NCBI GenBank assembly: GCA_017467305.1
Contig: JAFTSM010000070.1
Location: 1-36,079, forward strand
Length of the DNA stretch: 36,079 nucleotides
Source of the DNA: Candidatus Gastranaerophilales bacterium
GTDB lineage: Bacteria > Cyanobacteriota > Vampirovibrionia > Gastranaerophilales > Gastranaerophilaceae
Direction: 5' to 3'
The notes beneath the pieces are model-generated. The model was not told where the DNA came from. It did not search any database and worked only from the letters and a program-made list of their open reading frames with translations. This document shows positions 24,622 to 33,416 of this stretch, piece after piece (position 1 is the first letter of the stretch; each line of letters opens with the position of its first letter). The position numbers were made by a program, and so were the translations under genes.

Positions 24622-25971
24622 ATGAAAACATCAAAATTAACTTTATACATATTTTTAAGTTTAATAGCTGGTATTATAGTTGGTTGGCAATTCCCGGAAA
24701 TTGGTAGACAAATGCAACCACTTGCACAATTGTTCCTAAATATGATTAAAATGGTTATTGCTCCATTATTATTCTCTGTAGTGGTGACTGGTATTGCAAC
24801 TCACGGAAATTTAAAATCATTAGGAAAACTTGGTGTAAAAACTATAGTGTATTTTGCTACGGCAACATCTTTTGCTTTAGTTATAGGTTTATTTGTTGGG
24901 CATTTTTTCGAACCAGGAGCTGGTTTTGCAACAAGTGCAGTATCCGAAAACATGCTGGAAACTGTTTCAACAATGGCTTCACAAAATGCTCATTCATCAA
25001 CAACTAATATGTTTATAAATATTGTTCCAACAAGCATCATAAAAGCAATGGCAAATGGGGATTTACTTCAAATAGTAGTATTTTCTGTATTTTTTGCATT
25101 AGCTATTTGTGCTGTTGGAGAAAAAGCGAAACCAGTTTTAGATTGTATTTCATCACTTTCTGAAATAATGTTTAAATTTACTCATTTTGTTATGAACTTT
25201 GCTCCTATTGGTGTTTTTGGAGCTATCGCTTATACAATAGCAGAAAGCGGTATGGGAATAATGATAAATTATGCAAAAATTATTGGTAGCTTATATTTTG
25301 CATTATTTGTATTCTTATTCTTGATTTTAAATGTGGCTTGTAGAATTGTTGGAATATCAGTGTTCTCAGTCATTAGAGCAATTAGAGAGCCTGCATTACT
25401 AGCTTTTACAACAGCAACATCAGAAGCTGCTCTTCCTCAAGCAATGAAGATAATGGAAAATTTCGGAGTTCCTAAAAATATTGTTGGTTTTGTTATGCCA
25501 ACCGGTTACACGTTTAACCTTGACGGTTCAACCCTGTACCTTGCGTTAGCAATGTTATTCTCTCTTCAAATAGTAGGAATTGAATTAACGCCTATCCAAC
25601 TATTATTTGTAATGGGTACTCTAATGTTAACAAGTAAAGGTATTGCCGGAGTACCAAGGGTAGCACTTGTTGTTTTAGCTGGAACACTTTCAAGTTTTGG
25701 CTATCCGTTAATTGGTGTTGCGATTTTACTTGGTATTGACCAAATTTTAGATATGGGTAGGACAACCGTTAATTTAATTGGCAACTGTGTTGCAACTATC
25801 GTTATCGCAAGGTGGGAAAATGAATTCAACTATACAAAAATGGAAGAATTTAATAAACAATTTGAAAGAAAACAATTAAACACAACAACTATTTATAATG
25901 GTGATTTATTATCGAAATTCACAATTGAAGAACATTCTGAATGTGGTATTACAGAACAAAATCACAATTAA
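24622..25971 (+). CDS. Dicarboxylate/amino acid:cation symporter (DAACS family)
   Basis: Inner-membrane importer using a sodium or proton gradient to take up glutamate, aspartate or C4-dicarboxylates; the exact substrate is not decidable. The 449 residues contain several hydrophobic spans and the family signature: the serine-rich hairpin region TATSEAALPQAMKIM (from about 262), then FVMPTGYTFNLDGSTLYLALA with NLDGST near 299, and a second hairpin MLTSKGIAGVPRVALVVLAG. DMGRTTVNLIGNCVA near the end carries the substrate and cation-binding Asp/Asn. The C-terminal 50 residues are a cytoplasmic tail. No ribosome-binding site is evident because an inverted repeat fills that space. Confidence 0.94.
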   Translation: MKTSKLTLYIFLSLIAGIIVGWQFPEIGRQMQPLAQLFLNMIKMVIAPLLFSVVVTGIATHGNLKSLGKLGVKTIVYFATATSFALVIGLFVGHFFEPGAGFATSAVSENMLETVSTMASQNAHSSTTNMFINIVPTSIIKAMANGDLLQIVVFSVFFALAICAVGEKAKPVLDCISSLSEIMFKFTHFVMNFAPIGVFGAIAYTIAESGMGIMINYAKIIGSLYFALFVFLFLILNVACRIVGISVFSVIRAIREPALLAFTTATSEAALPQAMKIMENFGVPKNIVGFVMPTGYTFNLDGSTLYLALAMLFSLQIVGIELTPIQLLFVMGTLMLTSKGIAGVPRVALVVLAGTLSSFGYPLIGVAILLGIDQILDMGRTTVNLIGNCVATIVIARWENEFNYTKMEEFNKQFERKQLNTTTIYNGDLLSKFTIEEHSECGITEQNHN

Positions 25972-26070
25972 AATATATTTATTAATTAGCTTGTTATCAA
26001 TATTTTTATAAAATGTTAAGGTCTTTTACTATATAGAAAACCAGATTAATTTTATGTCATAATAGGAACT

Positions 26071-28905
26071 ATGAAAGATAAAATTATAATAAGAAAAGCA
26101 AATCAACATAATTTGAAAAATGTAAGCCTAGAACTTCCAAAAAATGAACTTATTGTTTTTACTGGAATTTCTGGTTCTGGCAAAAGTTCTCTTGCCTTTG
26201 ATACAATCTTTGCAGAAGGTCAAAGAAGATATGTAGAAAGTCTTTCAAACTATGCTCGCCAATTCTTAGGGCAACTTGATAAGCCAGATGTTGAAAGTAT
26301 TGAAGGATTATCTCCAGCAATATCTATTGACCAAAAATCTACAAGCAATAATCCACGTTCTACAGTAGGAACAGTTACTGAAATCTATGACTATTTAAGA
26401 TTACTATTTGCAAGAATAGGTACTCCACATTGTCCAGAATGTGGTAGCGAAATCGCACCACAATCTATAGATGAAATTATAGATAAAATATTTACTTTAC
26501 AAGAGGGAACAAAAATCCAACTTCTAGCACCTATCGTTCGTGGGAAAAAAGGTGAATACATTAATTTACTTGAAGAATTAAAACAAGAAGGTTTTGTTAG
26601 AGTAAGAATTGACGGAGAAATATACAGTCTTGAAGAAGATGAAATAGAACTTTCAAAAACACAAAAACACACTATTGAAATAGTTGTAGATAGAATAATA
26701 ATAAAGGAAAGTGCAAAATCACGTTTAACAGATAGTGCTCAAATTGCATTAGAAAAATCTGACGGTTTATTATTAGTTGATGTTATAGGTGGTAAAGAGC
26801 TTATTTTCTCTGAAAAATTAGCTTGTCCAAACTGTAATCTAAGCTATGAAGAGTTAGCTCCAAGAACATTTAGTTTCAATAGTCCTTACGGTGCTTGTCC
26901 AGAATGTAGTGGACTAGGCGCACACTTCGACATGGATGAAAACTTACTTATTCCAGATAAAACAAAATCATTAAGACAAGGCGCAATCTACCCTTGGGCA
27001 AAAACTGGAAACTCATACTATCAAGAAATTTTAGAATCTGTTTCCTCTCACTTTTCAATAGATATGGATACACCTTTTGAAGACTTACCAGAAAAACATC
27101 AAAAAATAATTTTATATGGTAGTGGTAGAGAATCCGTAAAATTAAGATTTAAAGAATTTGGAGGGACACGCTACATTACTCAAAAACGTCCATTTGTTGG
27201 CGTTATTCCTTATTATATGAATAAATACAACGAGACAAATTCAGAAGAAACACGTGATGCAATCCAAGAATACATGTCTCAAACTCCTTGTAGCGTTTGT
27301 AATGGTGCAAGATTAAATAAATTCGCACTTGCTGTTACAATAATGGATAAAAACATTTATGATGTTTGCAAAATGTCGATAAAAGATGCTCATAAATTCT
27401 TTTCTGATTTATATCTAGAGCTTGATGACTATAAACTTACAATTGCAAAACAAATTCTAGAAGAAATCCGTGCAAGATTAAAATTTATGTTAGATGTTGG
27501 TCTTAGCTACCTAGATTTATCAAGAATGTCTGGAACTTTATCTGGTGGTGAAGCTCAAAGAATTAGACTTGCCACACAAATAGGAAGTGGCTTATCTGGT
27601 GTTCTTTATGTGCTCGATGAACCTTCAATCGGCTTACATCAGTATAACAATGATATGCTGATAAAAACACTAATTAGACTTAGAAATCTTGGAAACACAT
27701 TGATAGTTGTAGAGCACGATGAAGATACGATTAGAAGTGCTGACCACATTGTTGATATTGGAACACATGCCGGTATTAAAGGTGGAAAAGTAATAGCACA
27801 AGGGACAATTGAAGATATCATCAACACAAAAAAATCTTTAACTGGTCAATACTTGAGCGGAGAAAGAACAATCCCTATTCCAAAAGAACGACGCAAAGGA
27901 AACGGAAATTATCTGCACGTTATAAATGCACATAAAAACAATCTAAAAAATATTGATGTTAATATCCCACTTGGAAAAGTTGTAGCATTAACTGGTATTT
28001 CTGGCAGCGGCAAATCAACTTTAATGAATGATTTAATTTATCAATATTCACTGCATAAATTCAGTAAAAATAAACCAAAGCCTCAAGGAGTTGGAACAAT
28101 AACTGGATTTGAAAATATAGACAAAGTAATTTGTATAGACCAATCACCTATAGGAAGAACTCCTCGTTCTAACCCAGCGACCTATACAGATGTATTCACA
28201 CACATTAGAGATTTATACGCAAAAACAACAGAAGCAAAAATGCGTGGTTATAAAGCTGGTAGATTTAGCTTTAATGTAAAAGGCGGTCGTTGTGAAGCTT
28301 GTAAAGGTGATGGTTTAACAAGAATAGAAATGAACTTTTTATCTGATGTATACATCAAATGCAATGTTTGCAAAGGTCAAAGATATAACCGTGAAACTCT
28401 TGAAGTAAAATACAAAGGAAAAAATATTTCAGAAGTACTTGAAATGAGTATATCTGAAGCACTTGAGTTCTTTGAAAATATTCCAAAAATAAAAACTAGA
28501 CTTCAAACACTAAATGATGTTGGTTTAGGTTATATGAAGCTAGGTCAAAGCGCAACAACTCTATCTGGTGGTGAAGCTCAAAGAATAAAATTAGCAAGTG
28601 AATTAAACAAACGAGCAACTGGTAAAACATTATATTTACTTGATGAACCTACTGTTGGTTTACATTGGTATGACTTAGATAAATTAATCAAAATCATAAA
28701 TAAGTTAGCAGATGCAGGTAATACAATATTAATTATTGAACACAACCTAGATTTAATAAAAACAGCAGACCACATCATAGACTTAGGTCCAAAAGGTGGC
28801 GATGAAGGTGGAACAGTCGTTGCAGAAGGAACACCAGAAGAAATAGCCCAAAACAAAGACTCATTAACTGGTATTTATTTAAAAAAAATATTAAAAAAAG
28901 AGTAA
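26071..28905 (+). CDS. uvrA: Excinuclease ABC subunit A
   Basis: Damage-recognition ATPase of nucleotide excision repair, working with UvrB and UvrC (not in this window). The 944 residues match the usual 940. Walker A of the first half is GISGSGKS (32-39) and a second GISGSGKST lies in the C-terminal half. ABC signatures LSGGEAQRIRLA and LSGGEAQRIKLA are both present, with Walker B LYVLDEPSIGLH and LYLLDEPTVGLH. Zinc-binding cysteines are seen at CPEC, CPNC, CPEC, CSVC and CEAC/CNVC. AGGAAC lies just before the ATG. A shared terminator closes the gene. Confidence 0.99.
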   Translation: MKDKIIIRKANQHNLKNVSLELPKNELIVFTGISGSGKSSLAFDTIFAEGQRRYVESLSNYARQFLGQLDKPDVESIEGLSPAISIDQKSTSNNPRSTVGTVTEIYDYLRLLFARIGTPHCPECGSEIAPQSIDEIIDKIFTLQEGTKIQLLAPIVRGKKGEYINLLEELKQEGFVRVRIDGEIYSLEEDEIELSKTQKHTIEIVVDRIIIKESAKSRLTDSAQIALEKSDGLLLVDVIGGKELIFSEKLACPNCNLSYEELAPRTFSFNSPYGACPECSGLGAHFDMDENLLIPDKTKSLRQGAIYPWAKTGNSYYQEILESVSSHFSIDMDTPFEDLPEKHQKIILYGSGRESVKLRFKEFGGTRYITQKRPFVGVIPYYMNKYNETNSEETRDAIQEYMSQTPCSVCNGARLNKFALAVTIMDKNIYDVCKMSIKDAHKFFSDLYLELDDYKLTIAKQILEEIRARLKFMLDVGLSYLDLSRMSGTLSGGEAQRIRLATQIGSGLSGVLYVLDEPSIGLHQYNNDMLIKTLIRLRNLGNTLIVVEHDEDTIRSADHIVDIGTHAGIKGGKVIAQGTIEDIINTKKSLTGQYLSGERTIPIPKERRKGNGNYLHVINAHKNNLKNIDVNIPLGKVVALTGISGSGKSTLMNDLIYQYSLHKFSKNKPKPQGVGTITGFENIDKVICIDQSPIGRTPRSNPATYTDVFTHIRDLYAKTTEAKMRGYKAGRFSFNVKGGRCEACKGDGLTRIEMNFLSDVYIKCNVCKGQRYNRETLEVKYKGKNISEVLEMSISEALEFFENIPKIKTRLQTLNDVGLGYMKLGQSATTLSGGEAQRIKLASELNKRATGKTLYLLDEPTVGLHWYDLDKLIKIINKLADAGNTILIIEHNLDLIKTADHIIDLGPKGGDEGGTVVAEGTPEEIAQNKDSLTGIYLKKILKKE

Positions 28906-28925
28906 TCAACTGATTACTCTTTTTT
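28894..28925. terminator. Bidirectional terminator between uvrA and the small membrane protein
   Basis: A6GAGTAATC (28894-28907) pairs with GATTACTCT6 (28912-28925) around a four-base loop. The uvrA stop codon lies inside the left arm. A- and T-tracts on both sides allow use from both strands, which suits the convergent genes. Confidence 0.85.
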
Positions 28926-28944
28926 GTATTGTTACTTGTTTATT

Positions 28945-29391
28945 CTATGCATCTTCTGTTTGCTTCATTCTTTCAGAAAAATAAGCAATTGCCTCCTCAT
29001 CTGGCATTTCTGAAATCTTTTCTATTTCAGCAAGAGAAATTGGTTTTACATCTTTTATATTTTCAGTTAATTCCTCAGCTAAAACTTGTTTTAGTTCTTT
29101 TTCTTGCTTATGCTGTTTTATTTTATCAGCAATTTTAGCAATCCCAGCACCTATTAAACGGCCAATACCAGCAGTCAATCCAACTGTTGCAATAGACACA
29201 GCAACAGCTATTGGCATAGCCTTTTTAACTGGAACATCAGCATTTTTTAAACCTTCTTGTATACCATTGATAAAAATATCCTTGCCATTTTTTATCAAAT
29301 AGCCAGTACCAACACCAGCACCCACTACGGTGCCTATTTGTTTTCCTTTTTTTACTTGTGGATTTGCATTTACAGATGAAAGAGTTGTCAT
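28945..29391 (-). CDS. Small glycine-zipper membrane protein, unknown function
   Basis: A 148-residue protein I do not recognise. After a polar N-terminus there is a Gly-rich segment GTVVGAGVGTGYLI (about 20-33), an amphipathic stretch, and a longer hydrophobic Ala/Gly segment AVAVSIATVGLTAGIGRLIGA (about 62-83) with glycine-zipper spacing. The C-terminal third is charged and helical (HKQEKELKQVLAEELTENI). It has no cleavable signal. AAGGAAA supports the ATG. It stands alone between uvrA and rpsA, with terminators on both sides, so it is probably monocistronic. Confidence 0.8.
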   Translation of the reverse strand: MTTLSSVNANPQVKKGKQIGTVVGAGVGTGYLIKNGKDIFINGIQEGLKNADVPVKKAMPIAVAVSIATVGLTAGIGRLIGAGIAKIADKIKQHKQEKELKQVLAEELTENIKDVKPISLAEIEKISEMPDEEAIAYFSERMKQTEDA

Positions 29392-29482
29392 AATGTTTCC
29401 TTACCTAGCTTACCGTGTCCACTCAAAAACACCTAAATTTAATTAATTGACTTTATTTACTATTTTATGAAGTTTTCGTAAC

Positions 29483-29512
29483 AAAAAAGAGGAGTTTTTA
29501 AAACTCCTCTTT
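29483..29512 (-). terminator. Rho-independent terminator of rpsA
   Basis: On the minus strand AAAGAGGAGTTT pairs with AAACTCCTCTTT around three bases and is followed by further T residues (down to 29483). It starts 18 nt after the S1 stop codon. Confidence 0.85.
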
Positions 29513-29530
29513 CATTAATAAGTATCAAAA

Positions 29531-30610
29531 CTATTTTTCGATATCTTTTACGCTTAAAGCGATTCTGTGCTCTTGTGGTGTAAATTTTTTGATTAATACT
29601 TCAACTTCATCACCTACATTGTAAATATTGAATGGGTTAGCATTAGCTGGTTCCATCTCAGCAGAAGGTAATAATGCTTCAACACCAGGATAAATGTTAA
29701 TGAAAGCACCAAAAGAAGTTACTTTATTAACTGTACCTTTAATTACTTGGCCTTCTTTGAATTCATTTTCAATAGATTCCCAAGGATTGTCACCCATTCT
29801 CTTTAAGCTTAAGCTGATACGTTTCATATCAGTATCAATTTTTAAGATTTTAACTTCTAATTCTTGCCCTAAAGTGATAACATCTGATGGATGTTTAATT
29901 CTTTGCCAAGAAATTTCAGAGATTGGTAATAAACCATCAACACCGTTGATATCAATGAAACCACCAAAATCAGCAATTCTTACAACTTTACCAGTTACAA
30001 CAGAACCAACTTCTAAGTTAGCAATGATTTCATCAACAACTTGTTCTCTTTGTTCAGCAACAGCTTGTCTTTGAGATAAGATTAATTTGTTTCTCTTAGC
30101 ATCAGCTTCAAGAACTTTAACTTCGATATCTTGACCGATTAAACCATCAAATGGAGCACCAGTTCTTAATTGAGAAGCTGGAACAAAACCTCTTAGGTCA
30201 GCAACTTCAACAATTACACCACCTCTAACAACAAGAACAACTTTTGCAGTAACTGTTTCATTATTGTATTTAGCGTTTTGAAGTTCTTGCCAAGCTTTTG
30301 CACAAGATAATTTTTTAAGTGATAGAACAACTCTACCATTTTCATCATCGCCTTCTTCTCTCAAGATGTAGAATTCTTTTACATCGTTGATTGTTAAGTA
30401 TTCAGAATAGTTTCTGTCATTAACTTGGTTGTTTGTAATTTCTTTGTTTGGTAAGAAAGCTTCTGTTTTAGCTCCGATATCTACTAAGAAACCATCGTTT
30501 TCTTGTTTAATTACAATACCTTTAACTACATCAGCTACTGAGAATTTGTAGTTGTAGCTTTCTTCTAATAATCTGACGAATTCGTCTTGTTCGTTCATAA
30601 CGTTTGTCAT
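29531..30610 (-). CDS. rpsA: 30S ribosomal protein S1, four S1 domains
   Basis: RNA-binding ribosomal protein that helps recruit mRNA. The 359 residues contain four S1 (OB-fold) domains at about 27-100, 117-182, 201-271 and 287-356; DFGGFIDINGVDGLLPISEI and SFGAFINIYPGVEALLPSAE are characteristic. E. coli S1 has six domains; shorter S1 proteins occur in Gram-positives and cyanobacteria. The third and fourth domains are the most canonical. ATG 30610 with AGAAAGGA upstream is preferred to ATG 30637, which would overlap ispH and add a basic tail. It follows ispH by 16 nt, so the two are probably co-transcribed. Confidence 0.93.
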   Translation of the reverse strand: MTNVMNEQDEFVRLLEESYNYKFSVADVVKGIVIKQENDGFLVDIGAKTEAFLPNKEITNNQVNDRNYSEYLTINDVKEFYILREEGDDENGRVVLSLKKLSCAKAWQELQNAKYNNETVTAKVVLVVRGGVIVEVADLRGFVPASQLRTGAPFDGLIGQDIEVKVLEADAKRNKLILSQRQAVAEQREQVVDEIIANLEVGSVVTGKVVRIADFGGFIDINGVDGLLPISEISWQRIKHPSDVITLGQELEVKILKIDTDMKRISLSLKRMGDNPWESIENEFKEGQVIKGTVNKVTSFGAFINIYPGVEALLPSAEMEPANANPFNIYNVGDEVEVLIKKFTPQEHRIALSVKDIEK

Positions 30611-30626
30611 TTTCTTTTGTCCTTTC

Positions 30627-31475
30627 TTATATTTCATTTATTTTATTAATTACACTTTTTATTATGTTTTCTGGAGTTGAAGCTCCCGCTGTAACTCCTA
30701 TATTTTCAGCTTTTTCTATCAATTCCTTATAGTTATCTAAATCCTCTGCCATTTCTATATGCAATGTATTGGTGATAGAATTTAACATTTCCGCTAAATG
30801 AGTTGTATTGGCACTATTTTTACCCCCAACAACTATCATCAAGTCAGATGTTTTGGCTAACTCTCTAGCTTCTTGTTGACGTTTTGCTGTTGATTTACAA
30901 ATAGTATTAAATACCTTTAATTCACTAGCTAATGGAATTAGGTAATTAACAACTGATTGTAGAAACTCTAATTTTTGAGTTGTTTGAATTACTACTCCAA
31001 CTTTTTTAGAAGCTTTTATCTTTTCTACTAAAGAAGCTAATGTTTCCATATCCGGAATTACATAAACCTTATCAGAATACTGTTGTGCGTTAGCTTTAAT
31101 AGCAACAACTTCTGGATGTTCAGGCTTGCCTAAAATTAAAACAAGAAAATCTTCTTGAGCTAATTGAATAGCTTTTTGCTGAACTTTTTTAACGTCTAAA
31201 CAAGTCAAATCAACAACTTCAAAACCACTATCTGTAATTTCTTGTATTTTTTGTGGTGCCATCCCATGACTACGCACTATACAGATACCAGTTTCATCTT
31301 TAGGCAATTCTTCAACTGTTTTAATGCCTAATTCATCAAGCTCCTTAATAACGTGAGAATTATGTATAAGTTCGCCTAAAACCCATACTTTTTTGGATGC
31401 ATTTTCTATTTTAACTTTTTTTGTTGTTTCGACTGCTCTCTTGACTCCGTAACAAAAACCTGCGCATTGAGCCAA
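30627..31475 (-). CDS. ispH: 4-hydroxy-3-methylbut-2-enyl diphosphate reductase
   Basis: Last enzyme of the non-mevalonate (MEP) isoprenoid pathway; a 4Fe-4S protein making IPP and DMAPP. As read here it has 282 residues from a TTG. The cluster cysteines are in AGFCYGVKRAV, DLTCLDVKK and NTICKSTAKR, and HNSHVIKELDELGI and TAGASTPENII are standard. The first beta strand of the family lies partly upstream of this TTG (in-frame codons KKHIQLAQC), so the true start is probably a few codons earlier at a non-AUG codon such as ATA 31481 or CTG 31493. AGGA at 31496-31499 would serve either imperfectly. Followed by rpsA. Confidence 0.93.
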   Translation of the reverse strand: MAQCAGFCYGVKRAVETTKKVKIENASKKVWVLGELIHNSHVIKELDELGIKTVEELPKDETGICIVRSHGMAPQKIQEITDSGFEVVDLTCLDVKKVQQKAIQLAQEDFLVLILGKPEHPEVVAIKANAQQYSDKVYVIPDMETLASLVEKIKASKKVGVVIQTTQKLEFLQSVVNYLIPLASELKVFNTICKSTAKRQQEARELAKTSDLMIVVGGKNSANTTHLAEMLNSITNTLHIEMAEDLDNYKELIEKAENIGVTAGASTPENIIKSVINKINEI

Positions 31476-31520
31476 TTGTATATGTTTTTTCAGTGTCCTA
31501 AACTTCCATTCATTGAACTA

Positions 31521-31578
31521 GCAAGATTTTTCAATCTCGCAGTATTTTTTTTATAACATGAACAAAAATTGCTTGCAA
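31521..31578 (-). promoter_or_regulatory. ispH-rpsA promoter and 5'-end hairpin
   Basis: On the minus strand TTGCAA (31573-31578), 17 bases and TATAAA (31550-31555) form a promoter with a start near 31543. The RNA would then begin almost at once with the hairpin GCGAGATT-GAAA-AATCTTGC (31540-31521), possibly a stabilising 5' structure. On the plus strand the same hairpin is followed by AGTA and eight T, so it could instead end an antisense transcript. Confidence 0.45.
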
Positions 31579-31587
31579 CAGTGCCAT

Positions 31588-32325
31588 TCAAACAAAACTC
31601 AAAATATCATTTTCATTATCAAACTTAGGTAATTCAATTACATACTCATTTATAGTGTCATTCCCATTCAAAGTAATTTTTCCATTATGAGCCTCAATAA
31701 CTTTTTGACAAAAATATAAACCAAGCCCTATTCCTCTACGTGAATTTAAATTATCACCCGAAACATATTTATCAAATATATGATTTTTTATATCTTCTGG
31801 AATTGGAGCACTTGTATTTTTAACCTTGAATTTTATACATTCTTTATACTCTTGAAAACATACAAATATTTTTGTATTTTTATACGCATAATTTATTGTA
31901 TTATTCAAAACATTTGAAAACACTCTTCGAATTTGCCATTCATCAGCAAAAATATAATTATTAACAGCTAAATTTTGATATTCTATTTTTATATTTTTTT
32001 CTTCTGCTAAATGAAATATTTCCTTTAAACAAACTCTAAGTAAACAATCAATATCAAACCTTTTTTTGTTTAGTTTAGCTAGTCCATTTTCATACTTGTA
32101 TGTTGATAATACTGAATATAACATTTCTCGCATAAATACTGATGACTCAATAACCATATCTAAAATATCTTTTTGTGACTTATTAACTTTTCCAAAAGTT
32201 CCAGCAGATATAAGTTCTAAACTTCTAATCTGTGCTTGGAGTGGTGTTTTTAAATCGTGAGTCAAAGTTGCTAAAAATAATTCTTTTTGCAATTCTAAAT
32301 TTTTTTCTAAATCCGTATTTTGCAT
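31588..32325 (-). CDS. Sensorless cytoplasmic histidine kinase
   Basis: A 245-residue two-component kinase. HisKA is at about 13-80 with His23 in LTHDLKTPLQ as phospho-acceptor; the ATPase domain follows with N-box FSNVLNNTINYAY and G-box GIGLGLYFCQKVIEAHNG. There is no membrane segment, PAS, GAF or other sensor domain before HisKA (only about 12 residues). The input must come from a partner protein, or the gene is a truncated form. No response regulator is adjacent; the nearest candidate receiver is the GGDEF protein far upstream. AGGAA precedes the ATG, and an inverted repeat lies just upstream of that. Confidence 0.88.
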   Translation of the reverse strand: MQNTDLEKNLELQKELFLATLTHDLKTPLQAQIRSLELISAGTFGKVNKSQKDILDMVIESSVFMREMLYSVLSTYKYENGLAKLNKKRFDIDCLLRVCLKEIFHLAEEKNIKIEYQNLAVNNYIFADEWQIRRVFSNVLNNTINYAYKNTKIFVCFQEYKECIKFKVKNTSAPIPEDIKNHIFDKYVSGDNLNSRRGIGLGLYFCQKVIEAHNGKITLNGNDTINEYVIELPKFDNENDILSFV

Positions 32326-32336
32326 AACAATTCCTA

Positions 32337-32362
32337 TTATTTATTCCCCAATGAATAAATAA
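32337..32362. promoter_or_regulatory. Inverted repeat upstream of the histidine kinase
   Basis: TTATTTATTC (32337-32346) and GAATAAATAA (32353-32362) are perfect 10-base arms six bases apart, directly before the kinase ribosome-binding site. Could be an operator or a weak hairpin; AT-rich composition makes chance possible. Confidence 0.35.
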
Positions 32363-32420
32363 TAAAAACAAACAATTGGATATTAACATTAGTCAATTAG
32401 GCAAATTTATTTTTAGAAAA

Positions 32421-32526
32421 AATCACCTCTATCTTAGTGTTCTCGTACTAGTTTTATTAAATCCTTAGATTCTTTTTTATTAAAATCATAAGTATCTACA
32501 ACTAATGAATCAATGCTTCCTTGTTT
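32421..32526 (-). pseudogene. Degenerate third copy of the 3'-end module of the gene at the right edge
   Basis: About 106 bp closely match copies at 34220-34326 and 35170-35276. In translation KQGSIDSLVVDTYDFNKKES and KDLIKLVREH are recognisable, but the Gln of AREHQDRGD is a TAA stop and the sequence ends soon after DRGD. No start codon or ribosome-binding site is visible. It directly follows a degraded membrane-protein gene, the same order as the better-preserved copy at 34167-34704. Confidence 0.75.
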
Positions 32527-32589
32527 CAAAACCTTTAACTTATGCTTTTTGAACACTTATTTTATTTTTAGGCACTATAACAACAGATT

Positions 32590-32787
32590 TTAATTTAACA
32601 ATTTTGAATATGGATTTGCAAAGATTAGCATTAATGAAAAATAATAAACTGTAGAAGTTTGCATAATTAAACAAGATAAAACACAAAGAAAAACATTTAT
32701 AATCTTATTTGTAATTTTTTTCTCAAGATAATTAATTAAAATTTGAAACAACATTGGAAGAGAAAAAATTAGAAAAAAAATAAACAA
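32590..32787 (-). pseudogene. Degraded membrane protein, third paralog of the genes at 34387 and 34743
   Basis: The readable part has 65 residues from a TTG and no convincing ribosome-binding site. LINYLEKKITNKIINVFLCV aligns with LITESLEKKVGSKFLKVILYF of the protein at 34387-34704, and the following hydrophobic stretches match in spacing. The N-terminal MFKY-type start of the paralogs is missing, so the copy appears truncated. It is followed within about 65 bp by the degenerate module copy. Confidence 0.55.
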
Positions 32788-32818
32788 TTACAGAAACTTT
32801 TGTAATCAACTTCTTTTA

Positions 32819-33343
32819 CTATATTTTTTTATTTTCTAAAAGTTCACGTTGAATAAATGTTTCATCAGCAATAAATTTCAAAAAATAAATTTTATCACCT
32901 TGTAAATATGTTTCAACTTCAAAAGTATAATTTTTAATATTTGGGGGCAAATTCCGAGGAAAATGTTCAATATTTTTTTCATTTTTCAAAAATATAGAAT
33001 AATTATCCATATCTACATTAGTTTTTTCAAAAGGAAGTAAAAGAATAATATACGAAAAAAACAAAATCCAATTAAAAATACATAATAAAAAATTGAGACA
33101 CAAATCATAAAATAATCAATTAATTTTAAAAACCAATATAGAACTTTCCTTTTTTCCATTTTTTTATTAAGAAATCTAATAAAAAAGAAAAAACAAATGG
33201 AATACTTAACAAGCAAATCATCAGCAAAATACAAAATATCAACTCAGATAGATTCACATATACACTTTTTAATGAGAATACAAAACAATAATATGTCGCA
33301 ATCAACGACAACATTAAATAAACTATAACTATACTTTTTTCAT
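32819..33343 (-). pseudogene. Multi-frameshifted membrane protein gene
   Basis: Three reading frames in succession encode parts of one plausible protein of about 175 residues. It would start at ATG 33343 (AGGTG upstream) and carry several membrane helices (NLSELIFCILLMICLLSI, then LKLIDYFMICVSIF, then NWILFFSYIILLLPFEK) and a soluble C-terminal domain (PNIKNYTFEVETYLQGDKIY). The frames are joined if one base is added to each of three homopolymers: A6 at 33335-33340, T5 at 33128-33132 and T6 at 33087-33092 (minus-strand sense). It is either decayed, phase-variable or affected by sequencing errors. No family recognised. Confidence 0.65.
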
Positions 33344-33354
33344 TTTACACCTAT

Positions 33355-33389
33355 ACAAAGTCTCTATACTTACTGTATAGAGGCTTTGT
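33355..33389. terminator. Strong hairpin between array sub-units
   Basis: ACAAAGTCTCTATAC (33355-33369) pairs with GTATAGAGGCTTTGT (33375-33389) with one G-T pair and a TTACT loop. It lies between the gene ending at 33417 and the broken gene starting at 33343. There is only a weak T-tract, so termination efficiency is uncertain. Confidence 0.6.
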
Positions 33390-33416
33390 AAATAAAAAAA
33401 ATAACATATTTTCCTA

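Noticed and set aside
33013-33234. Separate 73-codon membrane protein
   Set aside because: Better explained as the middle frame of one frameshifted gene (32819-33343); it stops where the third frame takes over.
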